NCBI RefSeq assembly: GCF_028389875.1
Contig: NW_026907675.1
Location: forward strand, 4,774,001 to 4,838,000
Direction of reading: 5' to 3'
DNA: 64,000 bases
Source of the DNA: Rhea pennata
Taxonomy: Eukaryota > Chordata > Aves > Rheiformes > Rheidae
Positions 48,118 to 57,700 of this stretch are shown one piece after another. The translations under genes were made by a program, and so were the position numbers. The notes beneath the pieces are model-generated. The model was not told the origin of the DNA and did no database searches. It saw only the letters and a program-made list of their open reading frames with translations. Position 1 is the first letter of the stretch, and the number at the start of each line of letters is the position of its first letter.

Positions 48118-48951
48118 TCACAGCGGCCGCTGAGAAAAAACCGAGTCAGGGGTTGCTAAAACAACTCCCCATTGTGTGAGGCACTCCCGTCCCACCAACC
48201 CATTGACCCCTTCAGGGAGTGGCAGGACAGTAAGGAGTACCCGGGCCCTGCGTTGCTCAAGGATCAGCTCCGCAGGCTGCAAAGTTACCATGGCTTGAGC
48301 TGATCCCCCCACACCCGCAATTGCATCCGGAGACGGATGAACTGGCCAGAGTCTGGGCCAAACCGTGGCTGACATGATCGTAACATCAGCTCCTGTGTCC
48401 AACAGCAGGCGAAAGTACCGCTGCTCACCGGCATAATTTACCTGCACCGAGACCGTCGGTCTATGGTTCATGTTTAGAGTTAGACAAGCCAGTGGGTCAG
48501 TACTTCCAAACCCAGCATTTCCCCGCTGGGGCAACTCTTGAAGTTGAGCAGGATTGGTCAATTCTGCTAATAACTGTGGAAATGGTACTATTTGGGCAAT
48601 TTTACTTCCCCTTGGTACAAAAATGGGAGGAGTTAGAGTATATGCTACTATCCAAACTTGGCCCGTATAATCAGCATCAAGAACCCCAGGGCATACAATG
48701 ATGCCCTTCAAGCTGGCCGAGGAGTGGCCTAACAAAAGGCCCCCCACTCGATCAGACGGCTTGTGCCACCCTGTTGGAATTTTCTGTGGCCTGGTGTCAA
48801 TCAGGGTGATTTCTACTGCTGTTGCCAGGTCACACCCCAAGCTCCCGGCAGTGGCTGGAGTCCCCCAACCACCGGAGCCAGAGGAGGGGTTATTGTTGTC
48901 TGCGCGCGACCCCCTTTCGCACTCCGCAAGCCGTTTCCCGACCGCCGACAT
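48118..48951 (-). CDS. Retroviral pro: dUTPase plus aspartic protease, open
   Basis: The frame has no internal stop. The N-terminal part (residues ~38-151) is a dUTPase: GCDL, GLLLGHSS, GVLDADYTGQV, then GFGST, covering the family's motifs. The second motif has His where these enzymes normally have Arg (GRSS), which may inactivate it. The C-terminal part is a retropepsin with LLLDTGAD (DTG at 185-187) and GLVGRECL near the end. In the virus it is made by -1 frameshifting at 48939-48933, so the ATG at 48951 is only the first in frame. It is the longest undamaged viral frame. Confidence 0.9.
   Translation of the reverse strand: MSAVGKRLAECERGSRADNNNPSSGSGGWGTPATAGSLGCDLATAVEITLIDTRPQKIPTGWHKPSDRVGGLLLGHSSASLKGIIVCPGVLDADYTGQVWIVAYTLTPPIFVPRGSKIAQIVPFPQLLAELTNPAQLQELPQRGNAGFGSTDPLACLTLNMNHRPTVSVQVNYAGEQRYFRLLLDTGADVTIMSATVWPRLWPVHPSPDAIAGVGGSAQAMVTLQPAELILEQRRARVLLTVLPLPEGVNGLVGRECLTQWGVVLATPDSVFSQRPL
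48136..48142 (-). promoter_or_regulatory. Probable pro-pol frameshift site
   Basis: GGTTTTT (followed by a further T) near the end of pro, where the pol frame is exactly -1. It resembles the GGATTTA type of pro-pol site more than a strict X-XXY-YYZ heptamer. The assignment rests on position and frame. Confidence 0.5.
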
Positions 48952-50320
48952 GCAGCAGAGGCGTGAGTGTCACTTTGACAGTTCTTACACCACACTTGTG
49001 CCTCTCTGCATTGTTTTCGGGTGTGGCCCGGTTTCCCACAGTGGAAGCAAGCCCCTAAGTTTGGAGGCCTCTTCTGCTGGGTTGGGCCCTGTAAGGCAGC
49101 GGCAAGCGCCTGTGTCTGCTGTGCCACTGCTTCCGCAAGCGATTTGCTTTGCTGTTTAACAGCAGCGGCAACCGCCTCAGACACAAACGCAGCTTGCTGC
49201 TGGAGGCCAGAATTAGCTACTCTCTCCAGCATCTCAGAGAGCGTGTCACTCCTAGGCAAGGTGCTTAGCAACATTTTCGTTTTCGCATTCGCATTCTCAA
49301 ACGCAAAAGCACGCAACAACTGTTTCTTGACCCCCTCCCTGATCTTGTGAGACGCCTCAAGCTTTTTGATAAAGGAGTCAAAGGGCTCCTGGACTCCTTG
49401 ACGCAATGTAGCCCAACTGGGTGGCCTCTTTTCCATCGGCACTCTCTACAGCGCGTTTTTAGCTGCTTTGGCAGAGGCGTTGTGGAAATCCGCCGGAAAC
49501 TGCAGTTGTTGAGCAGCAGCAGCATAAATTCCTTTGCCCATCAGCATATCCAAGGTGACATCTCGCAGGGGATCAGTTTGTGGCCTCGGCATGTTGACCA
49601 CCTTGCGACAGCCCTCCTCCCAATATCGTTCCCACAGGAGAAACTGTGCTGGGGTCAACATCAGTTTTGCCACCGAAACACAGTCATCCGGTGTCATGAC
49701 ATTTGATGCAAACAATACGTAATCATTTGTCGTGACGGCTCTCCGTGTAATCCATAGGTAGCAACTGTATTGCGAATTTGCTGCATCAACTTCCACTCGA
49801 AGGGATGATATCTAGCAGTGGCTTGACCATCTGTATTCGTAATAGTCACAGGGAAGGCGGAGGGCCCCCTTGGCCTTCGTCCAAACGAGAAGTCTGCCCC
49901 TCCTGCTCTGCCTGGCTCTGAGCCGCTTTTGCCCTTATCTCTGCTGCGCTCTCAGCCACAGGAACCTCCATTCCTCCTGCGGAGGACGGGCTCGCAAAAA
50001 GCTGTGAGGGAGTAACTGCGGGAGAGGTTTCCGAGGGGCGATCCCCCAGCATTGCCGATGCGGCACATGCGACCCTAAATACCAAAGTGGGGTTGCTTAA
50101 ATGTCCATGGCCCCTAGCCCACTCACAGAGGGCAAGTAACTTCTTAGTAGAGACAGGCACCTCTCGCTTAGCGAGGAATTCCGTCAATAACTGTATTGCC
50201 GCTTCTCGTTCCATCCCTATGGCAAGGATCAGTGGTCTTACTGGCACTCGGAGGGCAGCTGCACGAATTCCTCTTTAGTGCGCACACGGCCTTTCCTCCA
50301 ACTCTCATAGAAAGCAGGTT
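48813..50320 (-). pseudogene. Retroviral gag, broken
   Basis: Encodes the virion structural polyprotein. An N-terminal part lies in one frame down to 49846, and the capsid part is in another frame from about 49850, so there is a frameshift near 49850; another frame change lies near 50270. In the capsid frame a TAG at 49446-49448 interrupts. After it, 49442-48813 holds the major homology region (around QGVQEPFDSF, residues 15-24 of that frame) and two CCHC zinc knuckles (residues 132-145 CFHCGKPGHTRKQC and 152-165 CKNCQSDTHASAAC). The end overlaps pro in the -1 frame. At least two frame breaks and one stop make it non-functional. Confidence 0.9.
48933..48939 (-). promoter_or_regulatory. gag-pro -1 frameshift slippery site GGGAAAC
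   Basis: G GGA AAC lies in register with the gag frame (the Gly-Asn codons), and the downstream pro frame is exactly -1. This heptamer is the known gag-pro site of type D retroviruses. A GC-rich stretch with complementary AGGGGG and CCCCT segments follows and could fold into a stimulatory structure. Confidence 0.88.
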
Positions 50321-50336
50321 CACTTATATCTTCGGG

Positions 50337-50354
50337 GTCCCTGTTCGGGCGCCA
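50337..50354 (-). other. tRNA-Lys primer-binding site
   Basis: TGGCGCCCGAACAGGGAC, 2 nt after the LTR end, is the complement of the 3' end of tRNA-Lys(UUU), with all 18 bases as in known tRNA-Lys3 sites. Very little leader follows before gag-like sequence, so the leader may be partly deleted. Confidence 0.93.
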
Positions 50355-50356
50355 CT

Positions 50357-50718
50357 TGTCGGAGGTGGGCTTGCAGAATCATAAGACGACTCAATATGAG
50401 CTAGCAATACGATCCGTTTATTTCAGCAACTTAACCTGCTTACATACCATCGTATGCTGTTCACACACTCAAGCATCCTGCTGGCTATATCTAATTGGCT
50501 TACTACTGTAGTTCACGCCACAAAGCTCTGTGCTATTGGCTATCCACATATTCACTGTCCCGTCTCGCCAACCCCTTCATCCTGGTTTTACATAGCATTC
50601 ATTCTTACTCCCTCATTACTTGTCCTTCAAGGTGTCTCCAAGGTTACTCCATATCAGCAAGTCAGGGTTGCTCATTTGCACGGCCTGATATCCATGCTCG
50701 TCCAGCCAATTCTCTACA
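50357..50718 (-). repeat. 5' LTR (362 bp)
   Basis: Same length and ends as the left LTR. The TATA box reads TATGTAAG (50446-50439) instead of TATATAAG. AATAAA is at 50422-50417. It is followed by AG and then the primer-binding site. Confidence 0.95.
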
Positions 50719-50805
50719 ATTCCCCCGTTTTTCTTTTAAGCAACCCAAACTTGTTGAAGAGCCTTGGAGAACATCCGCTTAACACAACTAAAAGTAATAC
50801 AGAGG
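50719..50805 (-). repeat. Extra env tail and PPT outside the 5' LTR
   Basis: 87 bases match 44930-45016 with one substitution: the end of the TM coding region and the polypurine tract. A single provirus has host DNA here. Host-like unit X sequence resumes at about 50807-50815. Confidence 0.9.
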
Positions 50806-50814
50806 TTGCAGTGG

Positions 50815-53500
50815 TTTCTACAGGAGCTCCCCAGGGAAATGCTGTGCCCAGCCCCAGCCTCAGCTCCAGTATGAGGGAGGGGAGCTGCTGTCTCCTGTCC
50901 CACCCTGGTGGTGCCAGTCCCACCTCAGCTTGCTCCTGATTGTCTCCAGTGCAGTCCTGGAGGGAGATTGAGCTGCCTCAGGCCCTGGGGCATTCTGGTG
51001 GCAGAAGAGTTTGACATGGGCACAGCAGCAGCAGTGCCAAGAGCAGAGGAGGAGCAGGGAAACTGGGGTGAAGACTCCTGCCCTTGGCTGCACGGCTGGG
51101 GCACTGGACGGGAGATGCGTTTGTGGCTGGCCAGGCTCCAGGTGTGGGGTGGGTGCCAGCTGGAGGGCAGGAGTGCCAGGATTTTCTTGGGCTACAGGGC
51201 AGCTGTGACTGTGGTGAAGGCAAGTGGGCAGACCCAGGCACGTACAAATGCAAAGGCCAGGGGTGGAAAGGACAGCGCGGGGCTGCTGAAGGCCCTCTCT
51301 TTCCTCCCCATAGGGAAGAGAGTCCCCAGGTGATGCTGGACTCGGCCTTCGCTGATGGGAGAGGAGCACAGGGAGGGTGAAAGAGGCAACCAAAGCCTCT
51401 CAGGGTGCATGAGGGAGTTTCCCACGCCCAGGGCTGAGCCAGGGACCTTTGGATCTTCCCCATGACCATCTCCCAGTCGAGCTCATTCTGCTCTGCCCTG
51501 GGTGCTCTCCTTGTTCTGCCAGCCATGCCAGAGTGGGATCAAGCTTGGGTCACAGCTTTTCTGGCCAAGGCTTTCCTGACTGTAGTCAGGGGACAGTTCC
51601 GAGGTACAGATGAGGAGTTAGGTCAGCAGGAGGAAGACAGTGTCAGATCAAGAGGTGAGAGGAGCAGGGCCAGGTACAGCCATGTCCACAGCATATCTCA
51701 GGCATATCACAGCAGCTCCACACCAAGGAGGATGAGGTCCTGCAGTGAGGCCTGGTCTCTCTCTGTCTCCCCTGTTCTGGTGCCCAGCGGATCCTCCTTC
51801 CTGTCTGCCTGCAGCCCCTCCATGCCCCCCACCTTGCCACCAAGCACAGCATGAGAGTGCTGGCCCTGCAGCCCCTCGGGCAGCTCCTGCTGCCTGGGGG
51901 ACACAGCCACCTGTCCTGTGCAGGTGCACAGAGAAACCTGGTTCTTGTTTTCATTTCCTATTTCTGAGTGCTGCCTTGATCTTCTCCTATGACATCCCTG
52001 CTCTCTGGAGAGCCTTTCCCCAGGTCAGCATGTCCATGCTGGCCTGGCCATTCCCACATCCCTGCTCTGTGCTCCTGACAAGACCCAAGCTGGCAGTGCT
52101 GCTCTGCAGTGCAAGCAGGCTGTGGGGCCTTGGGGCCACATAGTGACTCCTGCCTCAGTTCTGGTCATGCTGGTCAGGTCAGGAAGCAGATTTGGCCAGA
52201 CAGGGATCACCACTGCCGATTACTGGCGTGTGTCTGTGCTCATGGATTGTGCTCAGAGTGAACCCAGGGCATCTGCAGTGTCAGGAGATGTGTTTGGATG
52301 GGCACTAGCTCCAGCCTGTGGTGTTTCACTGAGGGTGCAGGAATCACTCTCCAGTGACTGTTCCCGGGGCCTCCTTGGTCCTCCCTGCCTCTCCGGGCAT
52401 TGCAGAGTCCTCATTTTTCCATGCATATCTGGATTTAGTGCCTTACTTTCTGGTCACTCCACTGTGGACCATCCCTCGTTTTGTGAGGCTCCACTCACTG
52501 TCCACCCCCAAGAAAACACTCTCCCTGGAGATTCTCTGAGCTCTCCTGGGGCTCAGACTCCCCTCTAGAAGGATGGCCATCTCGCATCAGAACTGCCACC
52601 TGTGGGACAGCCCTGGGCAGGCAATTCAGAGTCCATCCCCCATCTCCAATGGTCACTGAGAGGTGAACCCTGAACCCAACCTGCAGTCTGTAGCAGATCA
52701 GCCATGGAATCTGAGCACATCCGCTGGAGGCTATAGAGCTGACAAGCAGAAGAGCAGGCCCTTTTGTTGTGCAATCCCTTGGGCTTATTTTTGACTCAAA
52801 CTTCTGAAGAAAGGCAGGATTTGAACAGGTCAAAGAGGAGATCCACTTTTATTATGGAAATGTTTTAATATGGAAATGTTATTGTGGAGGCCAAGTCTGG
52901 CATAAGGGTGTCCAGTGCCTGGTCCTGCCTGAGCTCACAGAAATGCACAAGGAAGCACCATGTTACAAAGAGCACTTAGGCCATATGCATACATGAGAGC
53001 ACAGCAGGGCAGTCTAGAAATGAGGAGAGCAGGCCAGAAAAGAGAAGGTGCTGCTGCTGATGGTGGATGCAGGTCCAGGATATGTGCAGGCCTCAAGTGA
53101 AGACCACAGCAAGGAAATGCCTGCTGCAGCAGTGTAGAGATGGTCCCGAGGAGCAGAAGGTCTGTTCTAACAGGCTGCATCTAAACTCTCCTCCTCTCCA
53201 CTCCTGCTCTGCTGTGAGTGCTGGAGCTCTATACAGGGAAGGGACCAGCCATCTGCTGGATCCTCCCTCACAGGAGGTGGGTGTGAGATCACACCCTGAC
53301 AGCGGCCAGGGGAGCTGAGCTCTCCAAAAGGGCAGGGGACTCAGGACCTCACCTTGTCTGTACTCACCTGAGCCTGACTCTGTCCCCAAGGCTCCCTTGG
53401 TGTCAGTGCTGAAAGAGACACTGCAAAGGAAAAATCTCCTCACTGCACTGGGGGGCATCCGAGGGAGCTCACACTAGCAGGCTCCAAAATTCTCCCATCT
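50815..53500 (+). repeat. Segmental duplication unit X, copy 3, leading into OR cassette C
   Basis: Matches 12515-14560 and 1560-3000: CAGGAGCTCCCCAGGGAAAT (50821 and 12520), GGCCAAGGCTTTCCTGACTG (51563, near 13832) and the TTATTGTGGAGG block (52880, near 2610). A short local duplication of TATGGAAATGTT is present near 52853-52880. No conserved coding frame. Confidence 0.75.
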
Positions 53501-53710
53501 CTGATGATGAAGGGGGAAGCCTAGCTCACTACTTCAATGTACTCTGTGAGTCATATTCCAGTGAGAGAGAAGTGGCATAAATCAAAACATTTTTCTTTCT
53601 TTTCAAAAGAAAGTACCAGCAAAAAGTAAGGAAAAAAATGAATCGCACAGATACATGATGCCAAATGCCATGTGACCATTGAGTGGATGCACATGGGATG
53701 GTTATTGGTG

Positions 53711-54637
53711 CTAACATTGGACCCACTGGATCAGTTTCCTCAGGGCATCCTTGAGCTCCTTGTTCCTCATGCTGTAGATGAGGGGGTTCACTGCTGGAGG
53801 AACCACTGAGTACAGGACAGCCACCACCAGATCCAGAGCTGGGGAGGAGAGGGAGGGGGGCTTCAGGTAGGCAAAAAATGCTGTGCTGACAAATAGGGAG
53901 ACCACGGCCAGGTGTGGGAGGCACATGGAAAAGGCTTTGTGCAGGCCCTGCTCAGAGGGGATCTTCAGCACAACAGTGAAGATCTGCACATAGGACACCA
54001 CAATGAAAATGAAACACCCAAAGAATAAACAAGCACTAACCATAAGAAGCCCAACTTCCCTGAGGTAGGAGTCAGAGCAGGAGAGCTTGAGGATGTGGGG
54101 AATCTCACAGAAGAACTGGTCCACTGTGTGGCCTTGGCAGAGGGGTATGGAAAATGTGTTGGCAGTGTGCAGGAGAGCATGGAGAAAACCACTGGCCCAG
54201 GCAGCTGCTGCCATTTTGACACAGGCTCTGCTGTCCATGAGTGTGCTATAGTGTAGAGGTGTGCAGATGGCAACGTAGCGCTCATAAGCCATGACTGTGA
54301 GAAGACAATACTCTCCTCCTAACAAGAAGAGAAATAGAAACATTTGTGCAACACATCCTGAGTAGGAAATGGCCCTGGTGTCCCACAGGGAATTGGCCAT
54401 GGATTTGGGGACAGTGGTGGAGATGGTGCCAAGGTCGAGGAGGGAGAGGTTGAGGAGGAAGAAGTACATGGGGGTGTGGAGGCAGTGGTCACAGGCTACA
54501 GCTGTGATGATGAATCCGTTGCCCAGGAGGGCAGCCAGGTAGATGCCCAGGAAGAGCGAGAAGTGCAAGAGCTGCAGGTCCTGTGTGTCTGCAAATGCCA
54601 GGAGGAGGAACTCACTGAGGGAGCTGCTGTTGGACAT
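53711..54637 (-). CDS. Olfactory receptor, OR14-like (avian gamma-c type), intact
   Basis: A 308-codon seven-transmembrane receptor starting at ATG 54637 (MSNSSS, with an N-glycosylation site at N3). It keeps GN in TM1, HTPMYFFL, MAYERYVAIC (Glu in place of Asp of DRY), KAFSMC, and NPLIYSMRN in TM7. The stop falls a few codons before the position used by the OR at 15.3 kb, because a codon in the C-terminal tail is TAG; this trims only the tail end. It is almost identical to the frameshifted OR at 38077 over the first ~555 bases and clearly less so afterwards. OR14-like by motif recognition. Confidence 0.93.
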   Translation of the reverse strand: MSNSSSLSEFLLLAFADTQDLQLLHFSLFLGIYLAALLGNGFIITAVACDHCLHTPMYFFLLNLSLLDLGTISTTVPKSMANSLWDTRAISYSGCVAQMFLFLFLLGGEYCLLTVMAYERYVAICTPLHYSTLMDSRACVKMAAAAWASGFLHALLHTANTFSIPLCQGHTVDQFFCEIPHILKLSCSDSYLREVGLLMVSACLFFGCFIFIVVSYVQIFTVVLKIPSEQGLHKAFSMCLPHLAVVSLFVSTAFFAYLKPPSLSSPALDLVVAVLYSVVPPAVNPLIYSMRNKELKDALRKLIQWVQC

Positions 54638-54659
54638 TTGTTCACATTAATCACAAGGG

Positions 54660-54692
54660 CTGTTGAAAGGAGAAAAGACATTAAGAAGTTAG
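54660..54692 (-). other. Splice acceptor and branch point upstream of third OR
   Basis: CCTAAC branch-point-like motif (around 54688-54693) and pyrimidine tract ending CTTTCAACAG, with the AG at 54661-54660. The implied coding exon has a 22-nt 5' UTR. Confidence 0.7.
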
Positions 54693-54708
54693 GAGAGACT
54701 TTTATAGA

Positions 54709-54737
54709 ACAATAAATAAATAAATAAATAAATAAAA
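54709..54737 (+). repeat. (TAAA)n microsatellite
   Basis: About seven tandem AATA/TAAA units in the putative 5' intron of the third OR. Confidence 0.9.
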
Positions 54738-57700
54738 TTCTTCTTAACAATCCCATATTGCTTCTCTCTTTATTGGGATGCCCTTTGTGCAGTTCCCTTC
54801 CTCCAGCTCTCATTTATGCTGGCTGAGTGCGTCATGAAGAGCAAAGACCTCTGCCCATGGTCCCAAGTGTCTGTCCTACTGTACCTGCAGGGGGTATGTG
54901 AGAATTCTGGTGACTCACTCTGACATTAACAATTTCTGTTAAGTGAAATCCATTCCTCTTGTGGAAGGGTTTTGCAGCATCTTCACTCCCAATTCTAAAC
55001 AATAAGAATTGCAGAAATGTGTTTTGAGGATCTTTTTCATATTATTTTCTTTGAGATGCCCCTGTCACCCCTGGGAGTGCTCTTTAGAGCAGAAATCCTC
55101 GGCATTTCTACTCTGAGTCCTGAGAGGAAAACATCCACTGTCACTTGGAGTGGGAACATCTCACCTGCCTGTTAGTCTCATTCCCAGCTCTCCTGTGCTA
55201 ACACCTCTTTGAGCTGGAGGATGATGTTACTCTAAAAAGAAACCAGCCCCTGCTGAGAGCAGATGGATCCAGTGTCCAAGTGCAGATCTCCAAAATTCCC
55301 TCCCTTTCTGCAGGCACCAGAGGGAGGTCTCCACACTCCCCTTCTAGCCAAGCACCTCTGCAGCTTATTCATGGGTATCTCAGATATCACAGAGGTGTTC
55401 TGAGACAGCAGAGCCTTTCTAGAGGGCAGCTCGCAGCCCGGCAGGACACCACAGGGAAACTCTCCTTAAGGGAGAGTAAGCTCATTTCCCAACCCCATGG
55501 ACTGCATTTCCTGGGGCTCCACATGTCAACATCCAACCCCAGAGAGCCCAAGGACAAGAACAGGAGAAGCATGGAGGGGAAACAAGGATTAACAGTGTGA
55601 TCCTGCTGCCAAGGGAGGCAAGGAGAGAGAGATAGAGGGGCCAGACTTGGGAAAGCCTTCACCTTACCCAGCTGGGCATGCAGCCCGGCAGATGGTGTCA
55701 TTGCAGGGCAGTTTTTCTCAGCCCCTTTGCTGGGCAGCATGAAACAGGCCTGAGGTAGGAGATATGCCCTTCTCCTCTGCTGGAGGTCTGGCTGCAGGGG
55801 AGGAGGCTCATGGCCTGGACCCCATGGCTGTCAGGACAGAGGCTTTGCAGGGTGAGAGAGGAGACACAGGGGAGGAAGGTGCTCAGAGGAAGGTGCCTGG
55901 GAGCTCTCTCTCTGTCTTATGGTCTTTTCCCAGACAATTCTAACAGACCTCAACCCACCCTCTGGGTGCTCAGCTCTGCCCTACAGAAATCTCCTGGATC
56001 AGGGCACTTTCCAGGGGCATCTCTCTGTATGCAGGTCCTAAGGAACAGGTCACATAAACCCTGGGGAGGTCAAAAATGTGATGTTGATGATGTCTGGAGG
56101 CTAAGGTGAGGACTAAGCGGCTTGGAGAGATTTCTCATAGACCTATCAATCTCTCGGAGTGAAGGCTGTGGAGTCCCAGTTCCTTGGCAAAACAGAAAAC
56201 ACTTTCATTTTTTTTTCTCCCTGACAGAATTAGGGAGAAAATTGGAAGCACAGAGACCAGAAGAAAAGCTCCTTCCCTTTCAAGTAGCCCTTCTCCTGCT
56301 CTGCCTCTTGAAAAGATCCCTTGGACATGTCCAGTGCCTGAGCTAGAGCTGTGAGCAGCCTTGACCCATGCGTCACCTCTCAACAGAAGAACAAATCTGA
56401 CCCACTTTGGATCACTCCTCTCATCTAGAGCTTTGTCCCAAAGTAGCACAGTGAGCTCTTCAGGCAGGCTGAGCGCTAGCTCTTGCAGGCAGGAGATTCC
56501 CAGGCACACAGCACCCAGGGGCTCAAGGACACTGCTCTGAATCACAAACCTCGGCAGACCTGTGTGCACACCCCCAGCTTCACACCCCTGCATCCATCCC
56601 TGGAAGAAGGGAGCAGCATTCCCTGTCTCTCTGACTGTGTGTAGCTGAATCCATGCTCTGAAGCATCTTATATGACTTCTTATGCCCTGAAGGAACCACA
56701 AGGGTGATCCTTAAAAAGTCTGTCAGCCAAGATAGCCTGATTTGGGCTGGGTTCAGGAGACCCCTCCAGGAACCTCCTTAGCATTACCCTGCAGGCAGAG
56801 ACCTACCGTATCAGGGGCTGGGAAGATTTCTTCCACAAGGAGCTCTCCTCTGTCCTCCCACTCAAAGCTGCTTTTCACTTCTCTCTGCCTCGTCTCATCT
56901 CATAGCAGCAGCAGCAGGCAGTGCCTGGAGCCTTGCTGCTCTTAGCAGAGGAGCTGCTCCTGGACAGAGCTCTCTCTGGGCAGTGCTGTCAGGTTGCCAT
57001 GAGCTCCCTCAGTCTCAGGAGCCTGGCCCTGCTAAGGAGCAGGGGCCCAGCTGTAGGCATGAATTTCCCTGTCCCTTGGGCTCCCTCCTCCTGGGAAATG
57101 TTCTCTGAAAGAGACAAAATAATCACCAATACTTCCTCTCTAAGCACTGAGGAAAAGCTGATTCCAGCATTGCAAATTGTCTCATCAGAGGATGGTAACC
57201 TACAAGAGGTGGAAATGTCCCACACTGGAAGCCCCTATTCCTATCTCTTAACTAGGCAGGACTCCTTGATGGGGTCAGGAAGGGAGTTCATTTACCCATG
57301 GTTCAGGTGTTGATTCAGAAGAGTCAGCTGAGGCATCTCATGGCAGTGTAGAAACCCCCAGGCTGGAATGGGATTCAGCTCCCTCCCATGAACTCTACAA
57401 CACACAGGAGGTGGGATTCTGCTTGCTGAAGCTGAAGTGTGCACAACATAAGTGTCTGTGTGCAAACTCCTTGCCTAAGCTGTTGTAATCAGTGGAGGTG
57501 GAGAGTGGGAGTCAGTTACCTGGTAACACCTGGTGACAGTTACAGAGACAAAGGTGGTCCAAGGCATGTGCCAGTGTCTGTTTGCTCTGATGGAGCAAGG
57601 CAGAGACCTGCATCCTTCCAGAGCATGAGGTGGGGGGGCAGGTGGGGAATTTCCTTGGACATCTGAAATGACACTATTTCCCACTACTGTTAGAGCACCA

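Larger units (their letters stand above)
45574..48142 (-). pseudogene. Retroviral pol (RT, RNase H, integrase), frameshifted
   Basis: RT runs from ~48121 to ~47120 with catalytic D105, LPQG at 144-147 and YTDD at 178-181 (codons at 47590-47579), where most relatives have YMDD or YVDD. A run of 25 A on this strand (47115-47091) interrupts the frame. RNase H begins in the next frame (FTDAG near 46740), shifts again near 46720 by an apparent 1-nt loss, and continues in a third frame with the E and D residues (ELAAACWAV, VVTDSLYV, NHLADQLV). Integrase in that frame is open: H161, H165, C189, C192 zinc site and D217, D274, E310 with the D-35-E spacing. The whole gene cannot be read through. Confidence 0.93.
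44568..50805 (-). mobile_element. Endogenous retrovirus, class II (betaretrovirus-like), defective
   Basis: The minus-strand order, right to left, is: env tail fragment, LTR, PBS, gag, pro (dUTPase plus protease), pol, env remnant, PPT, LTR. The tRNA-Lys PBS, dUTPase in pro, two NC zinc knuckles and GGGAAAC gag-pro slip site place it with betaretroviruses (ERV-K group). The TM fragment looks like the gamma-type Env found in type D betaretroviruses. The interior is about 5.4 kb, short of a full provirus because of a large env deletion. Breaks are present in gag, pol and env. No matching target-site duplication is visible at the outer ends. Confidence 0.93.

Noticed and set aside
50337-50354. 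tRNA-Lys gene fragment
   Set aside because: It is the reverse-transcription primer site, only 18 nt and placed 2 nt from the LTR.
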